From: Alteromonas_F sp964429915
GTDB lineage: Bacteria > Pseudomonadota > Gammaproteobacteria > Enterobacterales > Alteromonadaceae
DNA: 64,000 bases
Direction: 5' to 3'
NCBI GenBank assembly: GCA_964429915.1
Contig: CAYSDZ010000016.1
Span: 1-64,000, forward strand
Below the pieces are notes generated by a model. The model did no database searches. It worked only from the letters and a program-made list of their open reading frames with translations, and had not been told where the DNA came from. The position numbers were made by a program, and so were the translations under genes. Shown here one piece after another: positions 17,784 through 26,634 of the stretch; the first letter of the stretch is position 1; each line of letters opens with the position of its first letter.

Positions 17784-18614
17784 TTGGCTGACAAAAAACA
17801 TCACACCACGCCTATCGACTTTTCTTCTCACATCGCCAATTGCTACACCAGACTCTCCCCTAGCGCTAGAAACGTAGCTGATTTTTTACAACAACATCCT
17901 CTGGCCACGGTAACGATGTCTCTAGTGGAAATTGCCGACAAAGCTAAGACTTCTAAAGCCAGTGTTAGTCGTTTTTTTCGACAGTTGGGTTTTGATTCTC
18001 ATCTCGAAGCTAGAAAAGCAATGTTAAAACAACGAGAAGCTGGCCTACCCATAGCTGGGGTGGTTGAAGAAAATGCGGTAGAACAAGAGCGTGATAATCT
18101 CAATGCAACGCTAAAGCAACTTCCCGACGAACAAATAAAACGCATTGCCCAATTAATCTTAAACGCCAAACGAGTGATCGTCTATGGTGCGAGAACCTCT
18201 TATCCGGTCGCGATGACTTTGTGCCAACAATTAAAACAGGTACGTTCACACGTAATTTTATTGCCCCATGCAGGACAAAGCGTGTCAGAGGATTTGATCG
18301 ATATTACCCATGACGATATTGTGCTGGTGAGTGGCTTTCGAAGAAGGCCAAAAATATTCAAGAGCTTGCTTACGTCGCTATCGCATTGCCATACTGTGCT
18401 GTTCACCGATTCTAGTGGCCAAGTTTTTCGTCCTTTAGTCAACGATCTTATCCTCTGCCAATTGGGGCAAATTCAAGCCTTTGATAGCTATACCGCACCA
18501 ATGGCAGTGGTGTCGCTGTTATGTAATGAAGTGTATCAATTGTCCAGTGAAGCTGGGCAGACGAGAAGCCATGCCATTTCATTCTTGTATAACGAGTTGG
18601 ATGAACTATCTTAA
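17784..18614 (+). CDS. RpiR-family transcription regulator (HTH + SIS domain)
   Basis: A 276-aa regulator. The N-terminal helix-turn-helix (SLVEIADKAKTSKASVSRFFRQLGF, split here as residues about 47-71) is followed by a sugar-isomerase (SIS) fold with RVIVYGARTSYPVAMTLCQQL and DIVLVSGFRRR. RpiR proteins bind phosphosugars or related ligands and mostly control nearby catabolic genes. It starts at a TTG preceded by AGAGG eight bases upstream; no ATG fits. It sits just upstream of the amidase-GGT-aminotransferase cluster, which it probably controls. Confidence 0.88.
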   Translation: MADKKHHTTPIDFSSHIANCYTRLSPSARNVADFLQQHPLATVTMSLVEIADKAKTSKASVSRFFRQLGFDSHLEARKAMLKQREAGLPIAGVVEENAVEQERDNLNATLKQLPDEQIKRIAQLILNAKRVIVYGARTSYPVAMTLCQQLKQVRSHVILLPHAGQSVSEDLIDITHDDIVLVSGFRRRPKIFKSLLTSLSHCHTVLFTDSSGQVFRPLVNDLILCQLGQIQAFDSYTAPMAVVSLLCNEVYQLSSEAGQTRSHAISFLYNELDELS

Positions 18615-18645
18615 TTAAAGTAGGGTGTTTTTAAGGGTGGAGCGT

Positions 18646-18688
18646 TGAAATTGTGTTTCACTTGACTTTAATTAGAAACGATTGTTTC
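18646..18688 (+). promoter_or_regulatory. Two palindromic candidate operators before the amidase gene
   Basis: Two inverted repeats lie in the 125-bp gap: TGAAA-N5-TTTCA at 18646-18660 and GAAAC-N4-GTTTC at 18675-18688. Both share the GAAA/TTTC half-site, fitting a dimeric regulator such as the adjacent RpiR protein. A TTGACT at 18662-18667 could be a -35 element between them. Regulator identity is inferred from position only. Confidence 0.45.
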
Positions 18689-18739
18689 ATAATAGCGCTT
18701 TAAAACATCACTATCCCTCCAGTTTTACAGGAAAGTACC

Positions 18740-19909
18740 ATGTCGTTCTCAACGATTCATCAAGATCCACGTTTTGGGTTTTTAGCGCTGCCGAACCCAG
18801 CTATACCGGTTTCATCTAGATCGGGCAAACTGGCTGGAATGAGATTAGCCGTCAAAGACTTGTTTCATATTTCAGGTTTGCCCACTGGCGCGGGTAATCC
18901 TCAATGGTTAGCAACGCATGATATTCCGTTTGATACTCATGAGGTTGTGGAACACATGCTAAGTGAAGGATCTGTTTTCGTCGGTAAAACAATGACTGAT
19001 GAGCTGGCTTATAGTTTGAATGGCCAGAACAAGCACTATGGAACACCGCAAAACCCTATTGCTCCGAATCGACTTCCTGGTGGTTCTTCAAGCGGCTCCG
19101 CAGTGGCGGTTGCCGCAAACAAAGCAGATATAGGGCTTGGGACAGATACGGGAGGGTCGATTCGTGTTCCTGCAAGTTACAATGGGTTGTATGGGCTTCG
19201 CCCTACCCATAATAGACTGAGCGTGGAGAAAATGGTGGGGCTTGCCCCTTCATTTGATACCGTGGGGTGGCTCACTCGTCATATTGAAGACATGGAGGCC
19301 GTTGCAGACTGTTTGTTACAAGATGGTTTAGTCAATGTTCAGAATCTAAAGTTGGGGATACTTACTAATTTTGTTGAACTTGCTTCACATCAACCCAGTA
19401 TTAATGCATGGGCAGAACAGCACGGTGCGATTGCACTGACCCTACCCAACAATTTAGTAAAACATCTGTCAGAATCGTTTCGTGTTCTACAGGGTTATGA
19501 GATATGGAAGACGCATGGAAGATGGATTGAAAAGCATCAACCTGATTTTGCTACAGATATTCGACAGCGATTGGACAGTTGTAAAAATATCACTCAAGAG
19601 CAAATTACACAGGCTACCGTTGTTCAAAAACAGTTGGTAAGTGCAGTAAATAAACTATTTGAGCATATAGACGTGCTTGTCATACCGACTACTCCGGGTA
19701 TTGCACCATTACTGTCTACACCCGAATCGGAACTCGCCGATTATCGAGTGAAATTGCTTACTATGACTTCCGTCGCGAGCCTTACTGGTTTACCACAGCT
19801 TCATGTTCCGCTATTTGTTCAAAATGATGCGCCCTGCGGTATTTCACTCATTGGGCTTAAACACTCAGACAGGCAATTAATACAACTTGCAAAAAAATTA
19901 GGGAAGTAG
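18740..19909 (+). CDS. Amidase-signature family hydrolase
   Basis: A 389-aa cytosolic amidase. The Ser-cisSer-Lys triad is visible: Lys in LAVKDLFHISG, and the serines in PGGSSSGSAVAVAANKADIGLGTDTGGSIRVPA (about residues 113-145). No signal peptide. It is shorter than GatA and lacks tRNA-amidotransferase context, so it probably hydrolyses a small amide. It is the first gene of a compact set: the next start is 5 bases after its stop. The substrate is unknown. Confidence 0.88.
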   Translation: MSFSTIHQDPRFGFLALPNPAIPVSSRSGKLAGMRLAVKDLFHISGLPTGAGNPQWLATHDIPFDTHEVVEHMLSEGSVFVGKTMTDELAYSLNGQNKHYGTPQNPIAPNRLPGGSSSGSAVAVAANKADIGLGTDTGGSIRVPASYNGLYGLRPTHNRLSVEKMVGLAPSFDTVGWLTRHIEDMEAVADCLLQDGLVNVQNLKLGILTNFVELASHQPSINAWAEQHGAIALTLPNNLVKHLSESFRVLQGYEIWKTHGRWIEKHQPDFATDIRQRLDSCKNITQEQITQATVVQKQLVSAVNKLFEHIDVLVIPTTPGIAPLLSTPESELADYRVKLLTMTSVASLTGLPQLHVPLFVQNDAPCGISLIGLKHSDRQLIQLAKKLGK

Positions 19910-19914
19910 CAACG

Positions 19915-21504
19915 ATGGAAAATCAAAAGGTTGCCTTCACGGCACCGCATTTTGCAGCTGCACAAGCAGGGCTCAGTATTCTCGAAAAGGGGGGTACCGC
20001 TATTGAAGCAATGGTTGCAGCCGCTGCTTCAATAGCGGTTGAATATCCACACATGAACGGTTTAGGTGGAGATGGATTTTGGCTGATAAGCGAGCCAGGT
20101 AAAACCCCCATTGGCATTGATGCGAGTGGCAATGCAGCAAAGCAGGTCGACTGTGATTTTTATAGTGGTTTAGAGACCATTCCAAGTCGAGGTCCAAAGG
20201 CTGCGTTGACAATGGCAGGAGCGGTTGCTGGATGGAAAAAAGCACTAACAATGAGTGAACAGTGGCAAAAGCCTCAGCCTCTTGAAAAATTGTTAGGCAC
20301 AGCAATCAATCAAGCTGAGTGGGGAATTGAAGTCACGCAAAGTTTGTCTGATGCGAGTTTTAAAACCTTTGAGCAACTAGGGCGGTATGACGGCTTCGAA
20401 CAGTTTCTTATTAAAGGAAAAGCCCTTAAAAAAGGCAAAGTTATTAAATTGCCAAAGTTAGCAAAAACCTTAAAAACACTAGTAAAAAATGGGTTGGATG
20501 ATTTTTATCAAGGTGAGATTGCATCGAATATTGCGGCCGATCTTAGCAAGGCAGGTTCACCGCTCATTCTACAAGATTTTAAGGAGTATCAAGCCGATTT
20601 TGTTGCACCTTTGAGCGTCTCAATCAGCAAAGGCAAACTATACAACCTTGGTGCACCGACGCAGGGTCTTGCCTCGTTGATGATATTGGCGTTGTATGAT
20701 CGCGTTGCTCATTTGGCTCAATCTGATGCAGACAACGTGCATCTATTGGTAGAGTGCACCAAGCAGGCATTTATTGTTCGCAATCAATTCATTACGGATA
20801 GCTCAAGGCTTGAGATAGATTTAAGCACATGGCTTGTCCCGTCTCGGCTTGATGAGCTAGCAAAGCGAATTTCAGTCGATAAGGCAATGCCGTGGCCGTT
20901 TGAAGCGTCAGCAGGCGATACCGTATGGATGGGAGCCTGCGATAATAAAGGTCGGATGGTTAGCTATATACAAAGTTTGTATTGGGAATTTGGTAGTGGC
21001 GTAGTCAGCCCCTCAACAGGCATTGTCTGGAATAATAGAGGCACGTCTTTTTCTCTTAACCCCAATAGTCATCACGTTCTACAACCTAGGCTGAAACCTT
21101 TCCATACACTTAACCCAGCCTTTGCCCAGTTGGAAGATGGCCGACGTATAAGCTACGGAACAATGGGAGGAGAAGGACAACCACAAACGCAAGCGGCAAT
21201 ATTCGCGCGCCATGTTTTTCACAAACAGCCTTTAGATAAGGCGATTAATTTGGGTCGGTGGTTGTTGGGGAGAACATGGGGTGAGGTGTCTCATAACTTA
21301 AAACTCGAAAAAGATTTGGCCGATTACGTTGGACATATTTTGTCGGAAAAAGGGCACGATATAGCCATTGTTGAAGCTAAAAACGAATTGATGGGACATG
21401 CAGGCGCTGTCGTATTATCACCCGATGGCACGTTGGAAGCGGCGTCGGACCCGCGGAGTGACGGAAAGGGCTTAGTGGCAAAATCTCATCCCTTGTCTTT
21501 GTAA
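19915..21504 (+). CDS. Gamma-glutamyltranspeptidase family protein, cytosolic type
   Basis: A 529-aa Ntn-hydrolase of the GGT family. The N-terminal AAAASIAVEYPHMNGLGGDGFWL matches the family region (usually PHxxGIGGGGF). The autocleavage/nucleophile Thr should be the T in GDTVWMGACD, and YGTMGGEGQPQTQA is the conserved late motif. No signal peptide is present, unlike periplasmic GGTs, so it should act on an imported or internal substrate. It sits between an amidase and a PucG-like aminotransferase, pointing to breakdown of a nitrogen-rich amide or ureide. Confidence 0.85.
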   Translation: MENQKVAFTAPHFAAAQAGLSILEKGGTAIEAMVAAAASIAVEYPHMNGLGGDGFWLISEPGKTPIGIDASGNAAKQVDCDFYSGLETIPSRGPKAALTMAGAVAGWKKALTMSEQWQKPQPLEKLLGTAINQAEWGIEVTQSLSDASFKTFEQLGRYDGFEQFLIKGKALKKGKVIKLPKLAKTLKTLVKNGLDDFYQGEIASNIAADLSKAGSPLILQDFKEYQADFVAPLSVSISKGKLYNLGAPTQGLASLMILALYDRVAHLAQSDADNVHLLVECTKQAFIVRNQFITDSSRLEIDLSTWLVPSRLDELAKRISVDKAMPWPFEASAGDTVWMGACDNKGRMVSYIQSLYWEFGSGVVSPSTGIVWNNRGTSFSLNPNSHHVLQPRLKPFHTLNPAFAQLEDGRRISYGTMGGEGQPQTQAAIFARHVFHKQPLDKAINLGRWLLGRTWGEVSHNLKLEKDLADYVGHILSEKGHDIAIVEAKNELMGHAGAVVLSPDGTLEAASDPRSDGKGLVAKSHPLSL

Positions 21505-21552
21505 TGAACCGTTTTCGCATGCTTAAACAAACGTTTTTCTTAGGAATAATTT

Positions 21553-22773
21553 ATGTCTTTTTCTCCACTAGCTCTCCCACCGCGATTATTAATGGGGCCA
21601 GGCCCTATTAATTGCTATCCGCGTGTACTAAATGCAATGTCTACCCAGTTGGTAGGCCAGTATGACCCAGTAATGACAGGGTATATGAATGAAGTGATGT
21701 CGTTGTATAGAGAGGTGTTTCGTACTCAAAATCAACAAACATTTTTGGTCGATGGCACATCAAGAGCCGGCATTGAGGCCGTATTGGTTTCTGCCATAGA
21801 ACCCGGTGATAAGGTACTTGTTCCTATATTTGGTCGGTTTGGGCATTTATTAGCAGAAATTGCTGAACGATGTGATGCACAAGTGTACACCATCAATGCA
21901 GAGTGGGGACAAGTGATACAAGCAGAACAGGTGGAAGAGGCTATAAAACGATATCAGCCAAAGTTACTGGCTATTGTTCAAGGTGATACATCAACCACAA
22001 TGTTACAACCCTTAGCGGATATTGGTGAATTGTGTGAGCGTCACAACGTTCTGTTTTATTGCGATGCAACCGCGTCTATAGGTGGCAATCCATTCGAAAC
22101 CGACCAATGGAAATTAGACGCGGTATCAGTCGGCCTGCAAAAATGTTTGGGCGGACCGTCGGGTAGTGCTCCTGTCACTTTAAGTGAAAAATATGTCAGT
22201 GAAGTAAATCAGCGTCGTCATATTGAAGCCGGCATTCGAAATGATAGTCACGGTGTAGGTAGCGCTTCTCGTATCCGTTCAAACTATTTTGATTTACCGA
22301 TGATTATGGATTATTGGGGTTCAGAGCGTCTTAATCATCACACCGAAGCAGCGTCGATGCTGTATTGCGCAAGAGAATGTGCTGTCAACCTTTTAGAAGA
22401 GGGCATCGACGCTACGATAGCGCGACATGAGCAGGCTGGCAATGCGATGTTAGCCGGGATAAAAGCATTGAATCTGCGCCCTTTTGGCGATGTATCGAAT
22501 AAGATGAACAATGTCGTCGGGGTGTACATTCCCGAAGGCGTAGAGGGCGAGTCTGTTCGCCACGCAATGTTACACCAGTTTAATATTGAAATAGGGACGA
22601 GCTTTGGTCCTCTCCATGGCAAAATTTGGCGAATTGGGACAATGGGTTACAACGCTAGGCCCGATGCGGTGTACCACACCTTACAATCACTAGAAACCGT
22701 ACTTAGAAGAGCAGGGCATAGTCTGCCTCTAGGTGAAGCCGTTGATGCTGCAATGGATAGTTATTGTGTCTGA
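21553..22773 (+). CDS. PucG-like class V aminotransferase (ureidoglycine-glyoxylate type)
   Basis: A 406-aa PLP enzyme of the serine/alanine-glyoxylate aminotransferase group. MGPGPINCYPRVLNAM and QYDPVMTGYMNEVM at the N-terminus, GDTSTTMLQPL, CDATASIGG and the PLP lysine in SVGLQKCLGGPSG fit PucG, which moves the amino group of ureidoglycine to glyoxylate in purine degradation. Its partner next door is an allantoate-amidohydrolase-like enzyme, which would make ureidoglycine. That pairing supports a ureide pathway, though uricase and allantoinase are absent here. Confidence 0.82.
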   Translation: MSFSPLALPPRLLMGPGPINCYPRVLNAMSTQLVGQYDPVMTGYMNEVMSLYREVFRTQNQQTFLVDGTSRAGIEAVLVSAIEPGDKVLVPIFGRFGHLLAEIAERCDAQVYTINAEWGQVIQAEQVEEAIKRYQPKLLAIVQGDTSTTMLQPLADIGELCERHNVLFYCDATASIGGNPFETDQWKLDAVSVGLQKCLGGPSGSAPVTLSEKYVSEVNQRRHIEAGIRNDSHGVGSASRIRSNYFDLPMIMDYWGSERLNHHTEAASMLYCARECAVNLLEEGIDATIARHEQAGNAMLAGIKALNLRPFGDVSNKMNNVVGVYIPEGVEGESVRHAMLHQFNIEIGTSFGPLHGKIWRIGTMGYNARPDAVYHTLQSLETVLRRAGHSLPLGEAVDAAMDSYCV

Positions 22774-24028
22774 GTTCGTTTCGTTAGCAAATACAGTGAT
22801 GCACTGGTGTGATGTGTTAGGCGCAATCAGCCAAGCCGATTACGTAGACAGGCGCTATTTAAGTCCGCAACACAGGCAAGCGAACGATCAAGTAACAGTA
22901 TGGTTAAAACAGGCTGGGTGTATTACATGGGAGGATGATGCAGGTAATTTATGGGGACGATACGAAAGTCTATCTCCTCATGCACCTAGGCTTATTTTTG
23001 GCAGCCATTTAGATACGGTACCCAATGGGGGTAAATACGATGGTATGTTAGGTGTATTAGCACCCATCATCATTGTTGGCAAGCTAAATCAAGCAGGAAT
23101 TCGGCTTCCTTTTCATGTCGATATTGTCGGTTTCGGAGATGAGGAAGGAACGCGGTTTGGCTCAACATTGCTAGGGAGTCGAGCGCTCACTGGAAAGTGG
23201 GAAAATCATTGGGCAACATTGGTTGATAAAGATGGAATAAGCTTACGTGAAGCTATGCAAGCGTTTGGTTTGTCTTTTGACAATGTTGCTCAAAGCACAA
23301 TAACAAATAAGAGTGATATTCTTGGTTATGTCGAAATTCATATTGAACAAGGTCCCGTTTTAGAGGATAAAAACCTGCCACTTGGTATAGTAACCGCTAT
23401 TAACGGTGCAAGACGCTTCAAGTTCGACGTGCAAGGAAATGCAGGCCATGCTGGAACTGTTCCCATGCCGTTGCGTCAAGATGCGCTGGCAGCTAGTGCT
23501 CAAATGTTACTTGCGGTAGAAAAAATAGCCATTGAATACAATGTCGTTGCGACAGTGGGGTATATAGAGAATCAACCCAATGGGGTTAATGTGATCTCAG
23601 GTGCTACTCAATTTTCTTTGGATATTAGAAGTGAAAGTGATGTGCGCAGAGATGAAGCACTTGATGCAATCATTAGAGAATTGAACAACATTGCGATTAA
23701 CAGAGAAGTGCGCTTGAGCTATATTCAAACTCACAGCGCCGATGCAGTTTCCTGTGATGAGCAATTACAAGGCTTGTTGAGCGATGCGGTTAAAAAGTCA
23801 GGTCTGGAGGCGTTTTCGTTGCCGTCAGGTGCAGGGCATGATGCAATGGCAATGGCTGATATCTGCGATGTTGCCATGCTTTTTGTACGTTGTGAAAAGG
23901 GGATTAGCCACAACCCTAGGGAATCAATAAGTCAGGATGATGTGGCTGCTACCTTAACTGTGACTGAGCAGTTTATTTTACTTTTGAGTCAAAGATTAGC
24001 TTCTCAAGCGAATCTGCAGCGAAGTTGA
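22766..24028 (+). CDS. M20 amidohydrolase, allantoate amidohydrolase/carbamoylase type
   Basis: A protein of about 420 aa of the AllC/HyuC branch of peptidase family M20, a dizinc enzyme. Metal-site motifs are FGSHLDTVPNGGKYDG, FGDEEGTRFGSTLLGSRAL, VEIHIEQGPVLE and the late SGAGHDAMAMA. It probably releases CO2 and ammonia from allantoate or an N-carbamoyl amino acid. The GTG at 22766 overlaps the aminotransferase stop by 8 bases. An ATG at 22799 and in-frame codons further upstream are alternatives, because no clear ribosome site decides. Confidence 0.85.
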   Translation: MSEFVSLANTVMHWCDVLGAISQADYVDRRYLSPQHRQANDQVTVWLKQAGCITWEDDAGNLWGRYESLSPHAPRLIFGSHLDTVPNGGKYDGMLGVLAPIIIVGKLNQAGIRLPFHVDIVGFGDEEGTRFGSTLLGSRALTGKWENHWATLVDKDGISLREAMQAFGLSFDNVAQSTITNKSDILGYVEIHIEQGPVLEDKNLPLGIVTAINGARRFKFDVQGNAGHAGTVPMPLRQDALAASAQMLLAVEKIAIEYNVVATVGYIENQPNGVNVISGATQFSLDIRSESDVRRDEALDAIIRELNNIAINREVRLSYIQTHSADAVSCDEQLQGLLSDAVKKSGLEAFSLPSGAGHDAMAMADICDVAMLFVRCEKGISHNPRESISQDDVAATLTVTEQFILLLSQRLASQANLQRS

Positions 24029-24053
24029 CCAATGTAAGAGAACGAGAGACGAA

Positions 24054-24410
24054 ATGAAAATAGATAGAATATATGCCGATGACGCGGGCAATAGCCATTT
24101 TGGCACCTTTGAGATAAGCCTCTCGGATGGTGGACCCATCGGTTTATTGTCGGAAAAATATGCGGCAGGAAATGTGATTTTTCGAGAGACGCCGGCTGAC
24201 TACCATTTTAAATGGCATCCAGCACCCACCAGACAATTATTATTCATTATCAAAGGCAGTGTAGAGTTTACTGTATCTAATAGTGAAAAGCGTATTTACA
24301 GCGGTGGGGATGTTTTGTTGCTTGAAGATACGTTTGGACAGGGTCACTGCAGTAAGGCGCTAAATAACGAAGTACGCCATTCTATTTTTGTCACCCTACC
24401 CACCGCTTAA
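24054..24410 (+). CDS. Small cupin-domain protein
   Basis: A 118-aa single-domain cupin. The core reads KWHPAPTRQLLFIIKGSVEFTV, then a YSGGDVLLLEDTFGQGH metal-site-like second motif. It is the last gene of the RpiR-linked cluster, 25 bases after the amidohydrolase. A ureidoglycine-related role (as for AllE-type cupins) is possible but AllE is larger with two cupin domains, so no reaction is assigned. Confidence 0.75.
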   Translation: MKIDRIYADDAGNSHFGTFEISLSDGGPIGLLSEKYAAGNVIFRETPADYHFKWHPAPTRQLLFIIKGSVEFTVSNSEKRIYSGGDVLLLEDTFGQGHCSKALNNEVRHSIFVTLPTA

Positions 24411-24429
24411 CATTGCGGTAGAAAATCAC

Positions 24430-24774
24430 TTATTCAATCGGTTCATAAAATGAATCAGGGATATCGAAGTCACCGTCAATGCGAGCCACTTTATCGTCTT
24501 CGAAATAAATAAAAACGTCTTGCCTAATATCTTCACCGCGTTTTTTCATGCCGCGTTTTAAATCATAAACGTAATACCACGTATCATGATCGAAGCTATC
24601 TCTCACAACTGGTAACCCAAGCACGAAAACCACTTGTTCTTTAGTCATGCCAACGTGTAATTCATTCACACTTCGTTGTTCTAAAAAATTTCCTTGAGGA
24701 ACATCGATCCTAAATATCCAGTCTGTACAGCCCGACAATCCCAAAAAAAGTACTACTAATAACGCATATTTCAT
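24430..24774 (-). CDS. bamE: BamE outer membrane assembly lipoprotein
   Basis: A 114-aa lipoprotein of the BAM complex, which inserts beta-barrels into the outer membrane. A lipobox LSGC is at about residues 12-15, and VNELHVGMTKEQVVFVLGLP with WYYVYDL is the BamE/SmpA core. The ATG at 24774 is preferred over the TTG one codon before it. It converges on the cupin gene. Confidence 0.93.
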   Translation of the reverse strand: MKYALLVVLFLGLSGCTDWIFRIDVPQGNFLEQRSVNELHVGMTKEQVVFVLGLPVVRDSFDHDTWYYVYDLKRGMKKRGEDIRQDVFIYFEDDKVARIDGDFDIPDSFYEPIE

Positions 24775-24879
24775 CAAACTTACCCAACAATTCCTGTTTT
24801 TATGTCTTGTTTTACGTTTTCGGTATGCATGCTACCTTCTCAGGTGAGACCAATCAATACGCCTTTAGTTCTTATATTG

Positions 24880-26568
24880 TTAATTGACTGATTCTGCGTT
24901 CTTTAAAAGCGTTTTTGCATTCTCAATGGCACTCTCAGTGATGGTATCTCCAGCTAACAGTCTAGCAAGCTCGTGTACTCTATCCTGTGGTGTGAGTGGA
25001 ATAACGTTAGTTTCCGTTTGTTTTTTGTCAGAAATTTTTGATACAAATAGCTGATTATGAGCCTGTGCAGCAACCTGAGGAAGATGGGTGACACACATTA
25101 CCTGCTGTTCTCTCCCAAGCTGCCTTAAAAGCTGACCTACGACTGAGGCGGTTGGTCCACTTATTCCTGTATCGACTTCATCGAAAATAAGAGTGGGTAT
25201 CGAGTCTGTAGATAAACTAATTACTTGTACCGCTAGACCAAATCGAGACAGCTCACCACCCGATAATACTTTATCCAATGGGGCGACAGGTTGCCCCGGA
25301 TTGACTGACACCAAAATACTTACTTTATCCAGACCAAAAATGCTCGCTTTTGCGTTTGTACAAAAATCAATATTCAGCGCAATTTTTGCGTGCGGCATAT
25401 TCATTTGTATTACATAGTCTAAGAGCGCAGATTCCAAGCGCTTTGCTGCTTTTCTTCTACTTTTACTCAACGCTTCTGAGTGAGAGATATACGTTTTTTC
25501 TGCTGTCAAAACGTCGTTTTTGAGACTTTCGAGTTCCTGCTCGTCAGCGCTGAGTTTTTTTAGTTCATCCGCTAACGATTGGTGTAGAGTATAAAGTTCT
25601 TCGGGAGCAACGCGATGTTTTTTCGATAAGCTGATCATTTGAGAAAACCGTGATTCAACTTCAGAAAATCGAGCGGGGTCGGCGTCTAAGCTGTCGTTAT
25701 AATGCCTTAACTCATGAATGGCCTCGTCTAGCTGTACGGCCGAATCTTGTAATAAAGACACAATAGGCTCAAGCTTCGCATCGTGTGCAACCACGTCTGA
25801 CAAGTTATCTATTTGCTGTTGCAAGGATGACAGTGCTGCGTATTGCTCACTTTCATATAACACATCGATGCTTTGTTGTGACTTTTCCTTGAGCTCTTGA
25901 AAGTAAGACAAACGCTTATGCTCGGCCTCTAATTGGACAAACTCGTTTTCCTCTACAGCAAAATCGTCTAGCTCTTTTACCTGATAAGCAATAAGTTGTT
26001 GCCGATCTAATCGTTGTTGTTTCTGTTGCTCTAATTCCTTGAGTGAAGTCTGCTTCTTTTTCCAAAAGGTATAGCTGCTAGCCACTTTATTTAGCAAAGT
26101 AGCATGGTCGGCGAAGTTATCTAAGGTTTTGCGCTGATTATCTTCTTTCAATAATGCCAAGTGGGTGTTTTGACCGTGTATGGCTACTAAACACTCACTT
26201 AAGGTTTTTAGTTGAGAAAGTGATGCCGCACAGCCATTAATAAAGGCTTTAGATCGACCTTCTTTTGAAATCACTCGACGAATAAAGCATATATCTTTAT
26301 TGTCATCATTAAACATGGCCTGCTCGTCGAGCCACTGCTTTGCATTGCAATTGTGACCGATAGAATAGTGAGCGACAATTTCAGCCCTTTCAGCCCCCGC
26401 TCTTACTGAACTAGCTTCTGCCCTGTCTCCCATGCACAAACCCAAGGCATCTATTGCAATAGATTTTCCTGCGCCTGTTTCGCCCGTAATTGCGGTTAAA
26501 CCTCTTTCCAGATTCAACTCCAAGCTTTTTACAATGGCAAAGTTCTTAATGGATAAATGAATGAGCAT
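24880..26568 (-). CDS. recN: DNA repair protein RecN
   Basis: A 562-aa SMC-like ATPase of double-strand-break repair. Walker A is ITGETGAGKSIAIDALGLC near residue 30, and the C-terminal signature and Walker B are LSGGELSRFGLA and TLIFDEVDTGISG. The middle is coiled coil. Two LexA boxes directly upstream mark it as SOS-controlled, as in E. coli. Confidence 0.97.
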   Translation of the reverse strand: MLIHLSIKNFAIVKSLELNLERGLTAITGETGAGKSIAIDALGLCMGDRAEASSVRAGAERAEIVAHYSIGHNCNAKQWLDEQAMFNDDNKDICFIRRVISKEGRSKAFINGCAASLSQLKTLSECLVAIHGQNTHLALLKEDNQRKTLDNFADHATLLNKVASSYTFWKKKQTSLKELEQQKQQRLDRQQLIAYQVKELDDFAVEENEFVQLEAEHKRLSYFQELKEKSQQSIDVLYESEQYAALSSLQQQIDNLSDVVAHDAKLEPIVSLLQDSAVQLDEAIHELRHYNDSLDADPARFSEVESRFSQMISLSKKHRVAPEELYTLHQSLADELKKLSADEQELESLKNDVLTAEKTYISHSEALSKSRRKAAKRLESALLDYVIQMNMPHAKIALNIDFCTNAKASIFGLDKVSILVSVNPGQPVAPLDKVLSGGELSRFGLAVQVISLSTDSIPTLIFDEVDTGISGPTASVVGQLLRQLGREQQVMCVTHLPQVAAQAHNQLFVSKISDKKQTETNVIPLTPQDRVHELARLLAGDTITESAIENAKTLLKNAESVN

Positions 26569-26575
26569 GACAATA

Positions 26576-26613
26576 CTATATGTTTATACAGGTTTAGGTG
26601 TAAATATATACAG
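26576..26613 (-). promoter_or_regulatory. Two LexA boxes upstream of recN
   Basis: On the + strand, CTAT-N8-ACAG at 26576-26591 and GTGT-N8-ACAG at 26598-26613. Each differs by one base from CTGT-N8-ACAG and has the usual A/T-rich spacer. They lie 7 and 29 bases before the start codon. Double LexA sites at recN are known in enterics. Confidence 0.78.
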
Positions 26614-26634
26614 TATTTTTTTGGTGTAAAGCTT

